DNA from: UBA6244 sp965140775
GTDB lineage: Bacteria > Bacteroidota > Bacteroidia > Bacteroidales > F082
Assembly (NCBI GenBank): GCA_965140775.1
Contig: OZ223471.1
Span: 4,154,001-4,218,000 of the forward strand
Direction: 5' to 3'
DNA: 64,000 bases
The notes under the pieces are model-generated. The model did no database searches, had not been told where the DNA came from, and worked only from the letters and a program-made list of their open reading frames with translations. Position numbers and translations under genes: made by a program. Below are positions 24,688 to 32,071 of this stretch, in pieces. Numbering within the stretch: position 1 is the stretch's first letter; each line of letters begins with the position of its first letter.

Positions 24688-25566
24688 ATGAGAAAGATAA
24701 CAACCATATTTGTGCTGAGCCTGCTGATGGCCTCCTGTGCTACCGACAACAACAAATCGGATGCATACGGAAATTTTGAATCCGACGAAGTCATTGTGTC
24801 GGCTCAGGGCAATGGCGAACTGTTGCAGTTTACTCCCGACGAAGGTGATCTGCTGAAAGCCGGAGATCGTGTGGGATTGATAGACACCACCGACCTACAT
24901 CTGAAGAAAAAATTGCTCGAACAGCAAATAAAAACGGTGGCTTCGCAACTCGACAATGTGCAGGCCGAAATGGAGGTGCAGCAACAGTTGCTTCAAAATA
25001 ACCTCACCAACCAAAACCGTATTTCCAATATGTACGACAAAGGTGCAGCCACCCAAAAACAAAAGGACGATATCGACGGATTGGTGAAGGTAAACCGGAA
25101 ACAGATTTCGGCCATCCAGTCGCGCCGACAGAACATCCTCGATCAGATGGAGGCCGTGGAAGTACAAATTGAACAAATCAACGAAGCCATCTCCAAATGC
25201 CTGATCACCAATCCGGTAAACGGCACGGTGCAAGTAGTTTACGCTCGTAAGGGTGAGTTGGCCGCCATGGGTAAACCTTTGTACAAACTGGCCAACTTAA
25301 CCACCCTGAAACTAAAAGCGTATATTAGCGGCGCTCAACTCTCACAGGTTAAGATTGGCAGCGAAGTCGACGTGATGTACGACAAAAACGCCACCGAAAA
25401 CACCTCGGTCAAGGGTAAGGTGGTCTGGATTTCGTCAACGGCTGAATTTACGCCCAAAACCATCCAAACCAAAGAAGAGCGTGTCAATCTGGTGTATGCC
25501 ATCAAAATTGAAGTGGTAAACGACGGTTCCATGAAAATAGGTATGCCCGGCGAAGTGAACTTTTAA
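24688..25566 (+). CDS. HlyD family membrane-fusion (periplasmic adaptor) lipoprotein
   Basis: 292 residues. The lipoprotein signal ends LLMASC (Cys17). A biotinyl-lipoyl half (VIVSAQGNGELLQFTPDEGDLLKAGDRVGLID) is followed by a long coiled-coil hairpin (LKKKLLEQQ...QIEQINEAISK), the second lipoyl half (ITNPVNGTVQVVYARKGELAAMGKPLY) and a beta-barrel part. This is the YbhG/EmrA-like adaptor that joins the ABC pump to TolC. It lies 17 bp after tolC in the same operon. Confidence 0.9.
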   Translation: MRKITTIFVLSLLMASCATDNNKSDAYGNFESDEVIVSAQGNGELLQFTPDEGDLLKAGDRVGLIDTTDLHLKKKLLEQQIKTVASQLDNVQAEMEVQQQLLQNNLTNQNRISNMYDKGAATQKQKDDIDGLVKVNRKQISAIQSRRQNILDQMEAVEVQIEQINEAISKCLITNPVNGTVQVVYARKGELAAMGKPLYKLANLTTLKLKAYISGAQLSQVKIGSEVDVMYDKNATENTSVKGKVVWISSTAEFTPKTIQTKEERVNLVYAIKIEVVNDGSMKIGMPGEVNF

Positions 25567-25632
25567 AATAGAACGATGTACCCGAATAACCAACTCATTC
25601 AACTTATTCATTATTAACTAAATACTTTTAAC

Positions 25633-26091
25633 ATGAAAAAAATCAGTTTACTTTTTATTGCCCTTGTCGGGATGTTTACATTTTCGGCAAACAATGCCAT
25701 GGCCCAAAAGGCAAGTGATGTGCTCGGAACCTGGCTCAATGCCGACGAAGATGCCCACATCCAGATTTATCAGGAAGGCGACAAGTATTTCGGAAAAATT
25801 GTTTGGATGCTCAACCCCAACGACCCCGAAACAGGATTGCCCAAAACAGACAACCTCAACCCCGACGAAGCTTTACAATCGCGTCCCCGCATGGGACTCA
25901 TCTTGCTTAAAGATTTTGTATTTGATGATGACGAATGGGAAGACGGCACCATTTACGATCCTAAAAGTGGTAAAACTTACAGTTGCTACATGACCTTTGA
26001 AGACCAGGACAACCTGGACAAATTGAAAATCAGAGGTTATATCGGTGTTAGTCTGTTGGGCAAAACAACCTATTGGACAAGAGTAAAATAG
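25633..26091 (+). CDS. DUF2147 domain-containing exported protein
   Basis: 152 residues with a signal peptide (ending AMAQ). Motifs match DUF2147: VLGTWLNADEDAHIQIYQEGDKYFGKIVWM, DDDEWEDGTIYDPKSGKTYSC, LKIRGYIGVSLLGKTTYWTRV. This is a small periplasmic lipocalin-like barrel of unknown function, common in Bacteroidota and Proteobacteria. It sits between the adaptor and the ATPase genes of the efflux operon (66-bp and 19-bp gaps), so it is likely co-transcribed and may assist envelope export. Confidence 0.88.
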   Translation: MKKISLLFIALVGMFTFSANNAMAQKASDVLGTWLNADEDAHIQIYQEGDKYFGKIVWMLNPNDPETGLPKTDNLNPDEALQSRPRMGLILLKDFVFDDDEWEDGTIYDPKSGKTYSCYMTFEDQDNLDKLKIRGYIGVSLLGKTTYWTRVK

Positions 26092-26110
26092 CGCAAAAAA
26101 TACCACAATC

Positions 26111-27043
26111 ATGACTTTGTTACCGGCCTTCATTCGGTTTGATCAAATCAAAAAAAACTTCGGGACAGTAGAAGCGCTGAAGACCATCATCCTGGACATT
26201 CAGGAAGGTGAGCTTTTTGGCTTCATCGGACCGGATGGAGCCGGTAAAACAACCCTGTTTCGCATCCTCACCAGTTTGGTTTTACCCGACGAAGGAATGG
26301 CCTACATAGGCCCACTTCAGGTGGTAAATGACTATAAAAAAGTGAGAAGAGATACGGGTTACATGCCCGGTCAGTTTTCTCTTTATCAAGACCTTACCGT
26401 GGAGGAAAACCTGAATTTTTATGCCAGCATTTTCAACACATCGGTAAAAGAAAACTACAACCTGATCAGCGATATTTACGGACAAATTGAACCCTTCAAA
26501 AAACGCCGCGCCGGAGACCTGTCGGGAGGCATGAAACAAAAGCTGGCCTTGTCGTGTGCCTTGATTCACAACCCAAAAGTACTGGTGCTCGACGAACCTA
26601 CCACAGGCGTGGATGCTGTTTCGCGCAAAGAATTTTGGGAATTGCTGAAAAAAATGCAACAAAAGGGCATTACCATTTTAGTCTCCACCCCTTACATGGA
26701 CGAAGCATCGTTGTGCGACAGGGTAGCCCTGATGGACCACGGGAATTTACTGGCCGTGGACACCCCAAAAGCCATCGAGGCAAGCTACCAGGGCAATCTT
26801 TGGGCCGTGAAAACCAACCGGATGTTTCCCCTGCTTACCGACTTGGAAAGTTTTAATGGCGCTCGTCAGGTGTTTCGATTTGGCGAGATGATTCACCTTA
26901 CTTTTCACAGTGAGGATGACGTTACTGAAAAACTCAATCAATATTTGCTCGAAAAAGGTCACCAACAAATACAGATATCCAAGGCTCATCCGAGCATCGA
27001 GGATTGTTTTCTGGCATTAATGGATCAACCCGAAAAAGCATGA
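26111..27043 (+). CDS. ABC transporter ATP-binding protein (first half of a YbhF-like pair)
   Basis: 310 residues. Walker A GPDGAGKTT, Q-loop YMPGQFSLYQD, signature LSGGMKQKL, Walker B VLVLDEPTTGVD; the switch region reads LVSTPYMDEA, with Thr-Pro where many ATPases have His. The C-terminal extension (~230-310) resembles the DUF4162-like tail of drug-export ATPases. In E. coli YbhF two such domains are fused; here they are separate genes overlapping by ATGA at 27040. It energises export by the two ABC-2 permeases downstream. Confidence 0.9.
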   Translation: MTLLPAFIRFDQIKKNFGTVEALKTIILDIQEGELFGFIGPDGAGKTTLFRILTSLVLPDEGMAYIGPLQVVNDYKKVRRDTGYMPGQFSLYQDLTVEENLNFYASIFNTSVKENYNLISDIYGQIEPFKKRRAGDLSGGMKQKLALSCALIHNPKVLVLDEPTTGVDAVSRKEFWELLKKMQQKGITILVSTPYMDEASLCDRVALMDHGNLLAVDTPKAIEASYQGNLWAVKTNRMFPLLTDLESFNGARQVFRFGEMIHLTFHSEDDVTEKLNQYLLEKGHQQIQISKAHPSIEDCFLALMDQPEKA

Positions 27044-27768
27044 ACACACGCGAAAACATGATTGAAGTAAGTCATCTGATGAAAAAATTTGGTGACTTCG
27101 TGGCCAACAACGACCTCAATTTTGATGTGAAAAAGGGGGAGATTTTTGGATTTTTGGGAGCCAATGGTGCCGGAAAAACCACCGCCATCAAAATACTGTG
27201 CGGATTGTCGGCACCCACCTCGGGCACGGCCATGGTAGCAGGTTTTGACGTGGGTAAATATCCAGACAAGGTAAAAGAACAGATTGGCTATATGAGTCAG
27301 CGGTTTTCCTTGTACAACGACATGACGGTGAAAGAAAATTTTCGCTTCTATGGAGGCATATATGGCCTTTCGGGAAAGGAAATAAAAGAACGCACCACCT
27401 ATTTCCTGAAAAAACTCGACATGGAACACACCAAAAATACGGTGCTCAGCGAAATACCTTTGGGCTGGAAACAAAAACTGGCCTTCTCGGTAGCCATCAT
27501 GCACCATCCGAAAGTGGTTTTTTTGGATGAACCCACGGGGGGCGTTGACCCCATCACCCGGCGTCAATTTTGGGAAATGATTTACGAAACTGCCAACGAT
27601 GGCACCACCGTTTTCGTTACCACCCACTACATGGACGAAGCCGAATACTGCGAACGGGTGAGCATTATGGCGGCCGGAAAAATTGAAGCCTTGGGGACGC
27701 CCACCCAATTGAAAGAACAATATGGGGTGAGCACCATGAACGATGTATTTATTAAAATAGCACGCTGA
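27040..27768 (+). CDS. ABC transporter ATP-binding protein (second half of a YbhF-like pair)
   Basis: 242 residues from ATG 27040, which overlaps the preceding stop (ATGA). The frame is open back to 27004, but coupling favours 27040. Walker A GANGAGKTT, Q-loop YMSQRFSLYND, Walker B VVFLDEPTGGVD, switch VTTHYMDEA. The ABC signature is degenerate (IPLGWKQKL instead of LSGGQ-type), as is usual for the second ATPase domain of this family. It therefore probably works as an asymmetric heterodimer with the product of 26111-27043. Its stop overlaps the next start (TGATG). Confidence 0.9.
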   Translation: MNTRENMIEVSHLMKKFGDFVANNDLNFDVKKGEIFGFLGANGAGKTTAIKILCGLSAPTSGTAMVAGFDVGKYPDKVKEQIGYMSQRFSLYNDMTVKENFRFYGGIYGLSGKEIKERTTYFLKKLDMEHTKNTVLSEIPLGWKQKLAFSVAIMHHPKVVFLDEPTGGVDPITRRQFWEMIYETANDGTTVFVTTHYMDEAEYCERVSIMAAGKIEALGTPTQLKEQYGVSTMNDVFIKIAR

Positions 27769-28868
27769 TGTGGGCATTTATCAAAAAGGAGTTTTATCAC
27801 ATTTTTCGCGATTACCGATCGATGATCATCCTCTTCGGAATGCCCGTGGTGATGGTATTGCTTTTCGGGTTTGCCATTACCAACGACATCAACAACGCCA
27901 AGATTGGCATCCTCGACCATTCAAAAGATGACGTTACTCGCGAAATCAGCCAGAAACTGCTCTCGTCAGGATATTTCAAACTGGTCTCCAACCTGGAGTC
28001 GAACACCCAAATCGAAAAATTATTCGAACAGGGAACAGTGAAGGCTGTGGTGATTTTCGAACCCGACTTCGCCCGCCAAATGGCTGCACAATCGGGGGCT
28101 TCGGTTCAGGTAATTCTGGATGCCTCCGAACCCAATACTGCCAGCATGTTGTCCAGTTATGTGGGCGCCATAATCAACACCTACTCCATGCAAAAGATGC
28201 AGGAAAGCAGGCAAATTCCGGTAAGTATTCAGGTACAAAGCCGAATGATGTACAATCCTGAAGTAAAAAGTGTGTATATGTTTGTTCCGGGTGTCATCAC
28301 CATCCTGCTCATGCTTGTTTCTGCCATGATGACCTCCATTTCCATTACCCGCGAAAAGGAGCTGGGCACCATGGAAGCCCTGTTGGTTTCGCCACTCAAA
28401 CCAATTCAAATTATTGTGGGAAAGGTGATTCCATACGTCCTGCTGTCCTTCATCAACCTAATCGTGATTTTGTTGTTGGCCAGATTTGTGTTTTTGATGC
28501 CCGTTCAGGGAAGTGAAGCCTTGTTGTTGGCCGAAAGCCTTTTGTTCATCATCATGTCGCTGGCCTTGGGCATTCTGATTTCCACCATCAGCCATACCCA
28601 ACAGCAAGCCATGTTGTTGAGTATGTTTGCTTTGATGTTGCCTACCATTTTGTTGTCCGGGTTTATTTTTCCGGTGGAGAACATGCCCGTCATACTGCAA
28701 TACATCAGCCACGTGATGCCCTCCAAGTGGTTCATTATCATTGTAAAAAGCATCATGCTCAAAGGAACCGGCATCATGTATTTCTGGAAAGAAACCCTGA
28801 TTATTTTAGGCATGACTTTGTTTTTTATCGGACTGAGCGTGAAGAAATTTAAGATAAGACTGGGTTAA
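27768..28868 (+). CDS. ABC-2 type transporter permease (YbhS-like)
   Basis: 366 residues. One N-terminal membrane segment (IILFGMPVVMVLLFGFAI) is followed by a ~150-residue periplasmic domain and five C-terminal segments, with the family motif REKELGTMEALLVSPL between them. This is the ABC2_membrane_3 layout of drug and lipid exporters. It is translationally coupled to the ATPase (TGATG). Confidence 0.9.
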   Translation: MWAFIKKEFYHIFRDYRSMIILFGMPVVMVLLFGFAITNDINNAKIGILDHSKDDVTREISQKLLSSGYFKLVSNLESNTQIEKLFEQGTVKAVVIFEPDFARQMAAQSGASVQVILDASEPNTASMLSSYVGAIINTYSMQKMQESRQIPVSIQVQSRMMYNPEVKSVYMFVPGVITILLMLVSAMMTSISITREKELGTMEALLVSPLKPIQIIVGKVIPYVLLSFINLIVILLLARFVFLMPVQGSEALLLAESLLFIIMSLALGILISTISHTQQQAMLLSMFALMLPTILLSGFIFPVENMPVILQYISHVMPSKWFIIIVKSIMLKGTGIMYFWKETLIILGMTLFFIGLSVKKFKIRLG

Positions 28869-29219
28869 GGGTTGAAAAAGAAGGATTGTGAAAAAGTGGC
28901 TCGTTGACATATAAATCAATAATTAAGGAATAAATAGTTGAAGATGATAAGAAACTGTCAAAATTTTGTTCAAGAGTTCCGTCAGGAGCCCAATATGGGT
29001 AGAAAAATCTTTAGGTTTTTTATTTCGTCCGTTATGGGCGGACGATACACCTTACCAAAAATTCCCTTTTCTAGTCGGTAGGGCTTCAATACAACAGAAA
29101 GAAATAATATTCCGATGATTTGTTCGCAGGACATGAACAATATTTGAATTGAATATCAATGGGTTAAATGCAAAAAGTTATGAATTTTCCTAAATGGGAG
29201 ATGCAGAAAAAATAGAAAC
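28869..29219. other. 351-bp intergenic insert within the efflux operon
   Basis: No gene. It contains a degenerate dispersed-type element (about 28974-29050): a TTCCGTCAGGA motif, AATATGGGTAGAAAAAT, and an inverted repeat CGTCCG (29026-29031) / CGGACG (29039-29044). The rest is AT-rich. It separates two permease genes that are normally adjacent. Confidence 0.55.
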
Positions 29220-30332
29220 ATGAAAAAACTACGCTACATACTGCAAAAAGAATTCATTCAGGTGTTTCGCGACAAGTCCATGTTGCCCATCATCTTTATC
29301 ATCCCCATTGTGCAGTTGTTGGTATTGTCATATACGGCTACATTTGAGATCAAGCAGGTACGTTTGGTGGTGGTTGACCACGATCATTCGGCAGCTTCCA
29401 GAGATTTGGTAGCCAAATTCGAAGGATCTTCGTTTTACCGCATCGACGGACACCTGGAACAATACAACGAAGCCGAGGAGTGGATAAAACGTGGAAAAGC
29501 AGATCAGTTGCTGGTAATTGAACCCGATTTCGGATCGAACCTCATCATCGAAAAACGAGCCTCCGTACAACTCATCACCGATGCCATCAACGGAAGTGCC
29601 GCCAGCCTCATGAGTGCCTATGCCACCAATATCATCGGCGACTACAACCGCCAAATCATCATTGACGCCTCCCCTTCAGCCCACATCGCCCTGCCAATCG
29701 ATGTAAAACCTACTTACTGGTACAATCCGGAACTCAACTACATCACCTACATGGTACCCGGAATTTTGGTATTGCTTGTTACCATCATCGGCCTTTTTTT
29801 GGGAAGCATGAACCTCGTGAAAGAAAAGGAAATTGGCACCATCGAACAGGTGAATGTTACGCCCATTAAGAAGTACCAGTTTATTGCCGGCAAGTTGATT
29901 CCCTTCTGGCTCATTGCCAACATCGATTTGGCCATAGGATTGCTTTTGGCTTATTTCGTTTTTAATATTCCGGTCATCGGCAGCGTGTGGTTACTATTTG
30001 GTGTGGCCTCCATTTATTTGGTGGCTATTTTGTCCATCGGTCTGGTGATTTCCACCATGACCGATACCATGCAACAGGCCATGTTTATTTCATGGTTTTT
30101 TCTGGTGATATTCATTTTGATGAGCGGCTTGTTTACCCCCATCGAGAGCATGCCCCATTGGGCACAAATACTCGATTATGCCAATCCCGTGGCCTATTTT
30201 ATCAAAATCAACCGCATGATCATGCTCAAAGGTTCGGGCTGGTTGGATATTCAGCAGGATGTGATTATTCTGAGCATCTACGCCACAGTTTTGTTTGTCT
30301 TCTCCATTTTGAAATACCGGAAGACAGCCTAG
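29220..30332 (+). CDS. ABC-2 type transporter permease (YbhR-like)
   Basis: 370 residues with the same layout as the 27768-28868 product: one N-terminal segment (MLPIIFIIPIVQLLVLSY), a periplasmic domain, and five C-terminal segments with EKEIGTIEQVNVTPI. It is a paralogous partner that should complete a heterodimeric pump (YbhS/YbhR type). It is separated from the rest of the operon by 351 bp, so it might have lost or gained its own promoter; none with a clear TAnnTTTG was found. Confidence 0.9.
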   Translation: MKKLRYILQKEFIQVFRDKSMLPIIFIIPIVQLLVLSYTATFEIKQVRLVVVDHDHSAASRDLVAKFEGSSFYRIDGHLEQYNEAEEWIKRGKADQLLVIEPDFGSNLIIEKRASVQLITDAINGSAASLMSAYATNIIGDYNRQIIIDASPSAHIALPIDVKPTYWYNPELNYITYMVPGILVLLVTIIGLFLGSMNLVKEKEIGTIEQVNVTPIKKYQFIAGKLIPFWLIANIDLAIGLLLAYFVFNIPVIGSVWLLFGVASIYLVAILSIGLVISTMTDTMQQAMFISWFFLVIFILMSGLFTPIESMPHWAQILDYANPVAYFIKINRMIMLKGSGWLDIQQDVIILSIYATVLFVFSILKYRKTA

Positions 30333-30822
30333 AATAAAGGTATTACCACCCATAATTAGAAGTTAGCACTACGCTTGTTATAGTATAACGCCGACCTAGA
30401 ATCAAAGAGATTTTTAACTCATGACCCCTTTTCATTCATAATCGGAATCAAACCCAAATCAAAGAACAATCCAATCAGCGCCTATCAGCGTACATCCGCG
30501 TAATCAGCGTCTAACCTTGAATCGACGCAATCAGCGTCCAAAAAACCAAACCTGAAACGTAAGACGCAGATATCGCAGAAAAACACAGATAAAAGAAAAA
30601 CCAAATCAGCGTCCATCAGCGTAATCAGCGTCCAAAAAACCAAATCCGAAATGTAAGACGCAGATACCGCAGAAAAACGCAGATAAAAGAAAAACCAAAT
30701 CAGCGCCCATCAGCGCAATCAGCGTCCAAAAAAAAAAACAATCAGCGTCCATCAGCGTAATCAGCGTCCAAAAAATCCCCATATCAAAATTATTCATAAA
30801 TTTACTCCCAAAATGGGAAAAA
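30333..30822. repeat. Left repeat field of the GxxExxY locus
   Basis: 490 bp without another gene. From 30473 it is built of two motif types. Type A is ATCAGCG in phased clusters (spacing 9-10 bp). Type B is GACGCAGATA-CGCAGA-CGCAGATAAAAG, also at 9-10 bp spacing, with A-rich joints. It includes the 114-bp copy at 30502-30615 and a shorter copy at 30623-30708. A small hairpin TCCCA/TGGGA lies at 30806-30818, just before the gene. Confidence 0.85.
30502..30615. repeat. 114-bp direct repeat, left copy
   Basis: Identical to 31278-31391 at 110 of 114 positions by eye; all four differences are transitions. It comprises type A, a unique TTGAATCGACGC joint, type A, then type B. Confidence 0.85.
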
Positions 30823-31233
30823 ATGACAGAGATTTATAAAAACAGTGACTTAACAGGAGAGATAATCAGGGTGTTTTATCAGGTTTACAACGTTCTCGGA
30901 TATGGATTTCTTGAGAAAGTATACGAGAATGCACTGCTTATTGAGCTCAGAAAACAAGGAATCAGATGTTCCGATCAATTGCCCATAGAAGTTTATTATG
31001 ACCATCATCAGGTAGGTATGTTTTTTGCTGACATTCTGGTTGAAGAAACTGTAATTGTTGAAATTAAAGCCATAGAGACTCTGGCACCAATCCATGAAAC
31101 AGTTTTGGTAAACTATCTAAAGGGTACCGGAAAAGAAGTTGGACTATTGCTAAATTTTGGACCCAAGCCAGAGGTGAGAAGGAAAGTACTCACCAAGGAA
31201 TATTTGGAACGTATTTCTAATCAAAGGTTATAG
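30823..31233 (+). CDS. GxxExxY protein, PD-(D/E)XK nuclease-like
   Basis: 136 residues. The naming motif is G-F-L-E-K-V-Y within VLGYGFLEKVYENALLIEL. A nuclease-like core follows: F-x-A-D-I-L-V-E-E, then VIVEIKA, giving the D...E-x-K triad of the PD-(D/E)XK superfamily. The ending (LKGTGKEVGLLLNFG) is also typical of the family. The biological role is not established. The gene is embedded in phased repeats on both sides, and its TAG stop merges with the edge of a type B repeat (TAGACGCAGATACC at 31231), suggesting gene and repeats form one unit. Base composition is more AT-rich than in the neighbouring genes. Confidence 0.88.
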   Translation: MTEIYKNSDLTGEIIRVFYQVYNVLGYGFLEKVYENALLIELRKQGIRCSDQLPIEVYYDHHQVGMFFADILVEETVIVEIKAIETLAPIHETVLVNYLKGTGKEVGLLLNFGPKPEVRRKVLTKEYLERISNQRL

Positions 31234-31277
31234 ACGCAGATACCCCAGATAAAAAAACAATCAGCGCCCATCAGCAC

Positions 31278-31391
31278 AATCAGCGTCCAACCTTGAATCG
31301 ACGCAATCAGCGTCCAAAAAACCAAATCTGAAACGTAAGACGCAGATACCGCAGAAAAACGCAGATAAAAGAAAAACCAAATCAGCGTCCA
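31278..31391. repeat. 114-bp direct repeat, right copy
   Basis: Partner of 30502-30615, in the same orientation. The two copies bracket the GxxExxY gene. Confidence 0.85.
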
Positions 31392-31466
31392 AACAAAATA
31401 TCAGCGTCTATCAGCGTAATCAGCGTCCAAACAAAATATCAGCGTCTATCAGCGTAATCAGCGTCC
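31391..31466. repeat. Perfect 38-bp tandem duplication
   Basis: Two identical units (31391-31428, 31429-31466), each holding three phased ATCAGCG motifs and an AAACAAAAT joint. Perfect identity implies recent duplication. Confidence 0.85.
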
Positions 31467-31559
31467 AAAAAAACCCAAATCAGCGCCCATCAGTGTAATC
31501 AGCGTCCAAAAAAAAACAATCTCCGTCCAAAAAAAACTACACCCTCATTTTTCTACCCC

Positions 31560-31919
31560 CTACTCCCCCGGAATAGGCAACCCGTGCTCTCGCAAAAAGG
31601 TAAGTTTGTCCCAATATCCACGCTGGAAAACTATTTTATCATCTTGTACTTTGAAAAAACCACATCCACGCAATCCCAGCGGGTCTTTCCATTCCAGAAT
31701 GGCCCAATCGCCGTCTTCAAACAGATTTTCTATCTGGCAAACCATTTCTGCTTGGCCAAATTCTCTGGCAAACATGGCCTTAATGGCAGATTTTCCCACA
31801 ACAGGATCGTCGGTAACCTGATGATTTACTGCATCTTCGCTATATAACTCGGCAATATCCCGGGCATTTCCTGCATTAAACAAACTGACCCATTGTAAAA
31901 TAAGTTCTGAGGGTTTCAT
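31560..31919 (-). CDS. SnoaL-like / nuclear transport factor 2 family protein
   Basis: 119 residues from ATG 31919 (MKPSELILQWVSLFNAGNARDIAELYSEDA). The frame extends 17 residues upstream, across the -7 box region. The cone-shaped SnoaL/NTF2 fold is suggested by the helix-rich opening, DAVNHQV, GKSAIKAMFAREF, and the strands DWAILEWKDPLGLRGCGFF and DKIVFQRGYWDK. Such proteins are polyketide cyclases, isomerases or ligand binders; the function here is unknown. It is divergent from the TPR gene and reads toward the repeat field. Confidence 0.85.
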   Translation of the reverse strand: MKPSELILQWVSLFNAGNARDIAELYSEDAVNHQVTDDPVVGKSAIKAMFAREFGQAEMVCQIENLFEDGDWAILEWKDPLGLRGCGFFKVQDDKIVFQRGYWDKLTFLREHGLPIPGE

Positions 31920-31943
31920 GATTGGCAATATTGATTTCCTTTT

Positions 31944-31951
31944 CAAAAATA
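31944..31951 (-). promoter_or_regulatory. Predicted -7 element of SnoaL-like gene
   Basis: TATTTTTG on the minus strand, about 25 nt upstream of ATG 31919. Confidence 0.45.
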
Positions 31952-32071
31952 AATCAAATCCACCGATCATGGTTTTTTATGATGACCCATTTCGATTTTT
32001 TTTTAAAACAAAAGAGCCACATCTCAATATCTAAAGCCTTTTTCCCTATTTTTATGGCTCAAAATTCGACC

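Larger units (their letters stand above)
31234..31559. repeat. Right repeat field of the GxxExxY locus
   Basis: 326 bp without another gene. It has the same type A and type B motifs in the same orientation as the left field: the 114-bp copy at 31278-31391, then two identical 38-bp units (31391-31428 and 31429-31466), then decaying copies to about 31530. Confidence 0.85.

Noticed and set aside
27025..27777. 250-codon minus-strand frame
   Set aside because: Antisense to an ABC ATPase with complete motifs; product rich in His/Phe/Gly with no family pattern.
30606..30797. 63-codon minus-strand frame
   Set aside because: Entirely translated ATCAGCG/CGCAGA repeats.
30473..31530. CRISPR array
   Set aside because: Repeats are very short, phased at 9-10 bp, and separated by A-rich joints rather than unique spacers of constant length. 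No cas genes are present.
31922..32071. N-terminal extension of the TPR protein
   Set aside because: Fifty residues without similarity, overlapping the divergent gene's promoter; the signal peptide starts at 32072.
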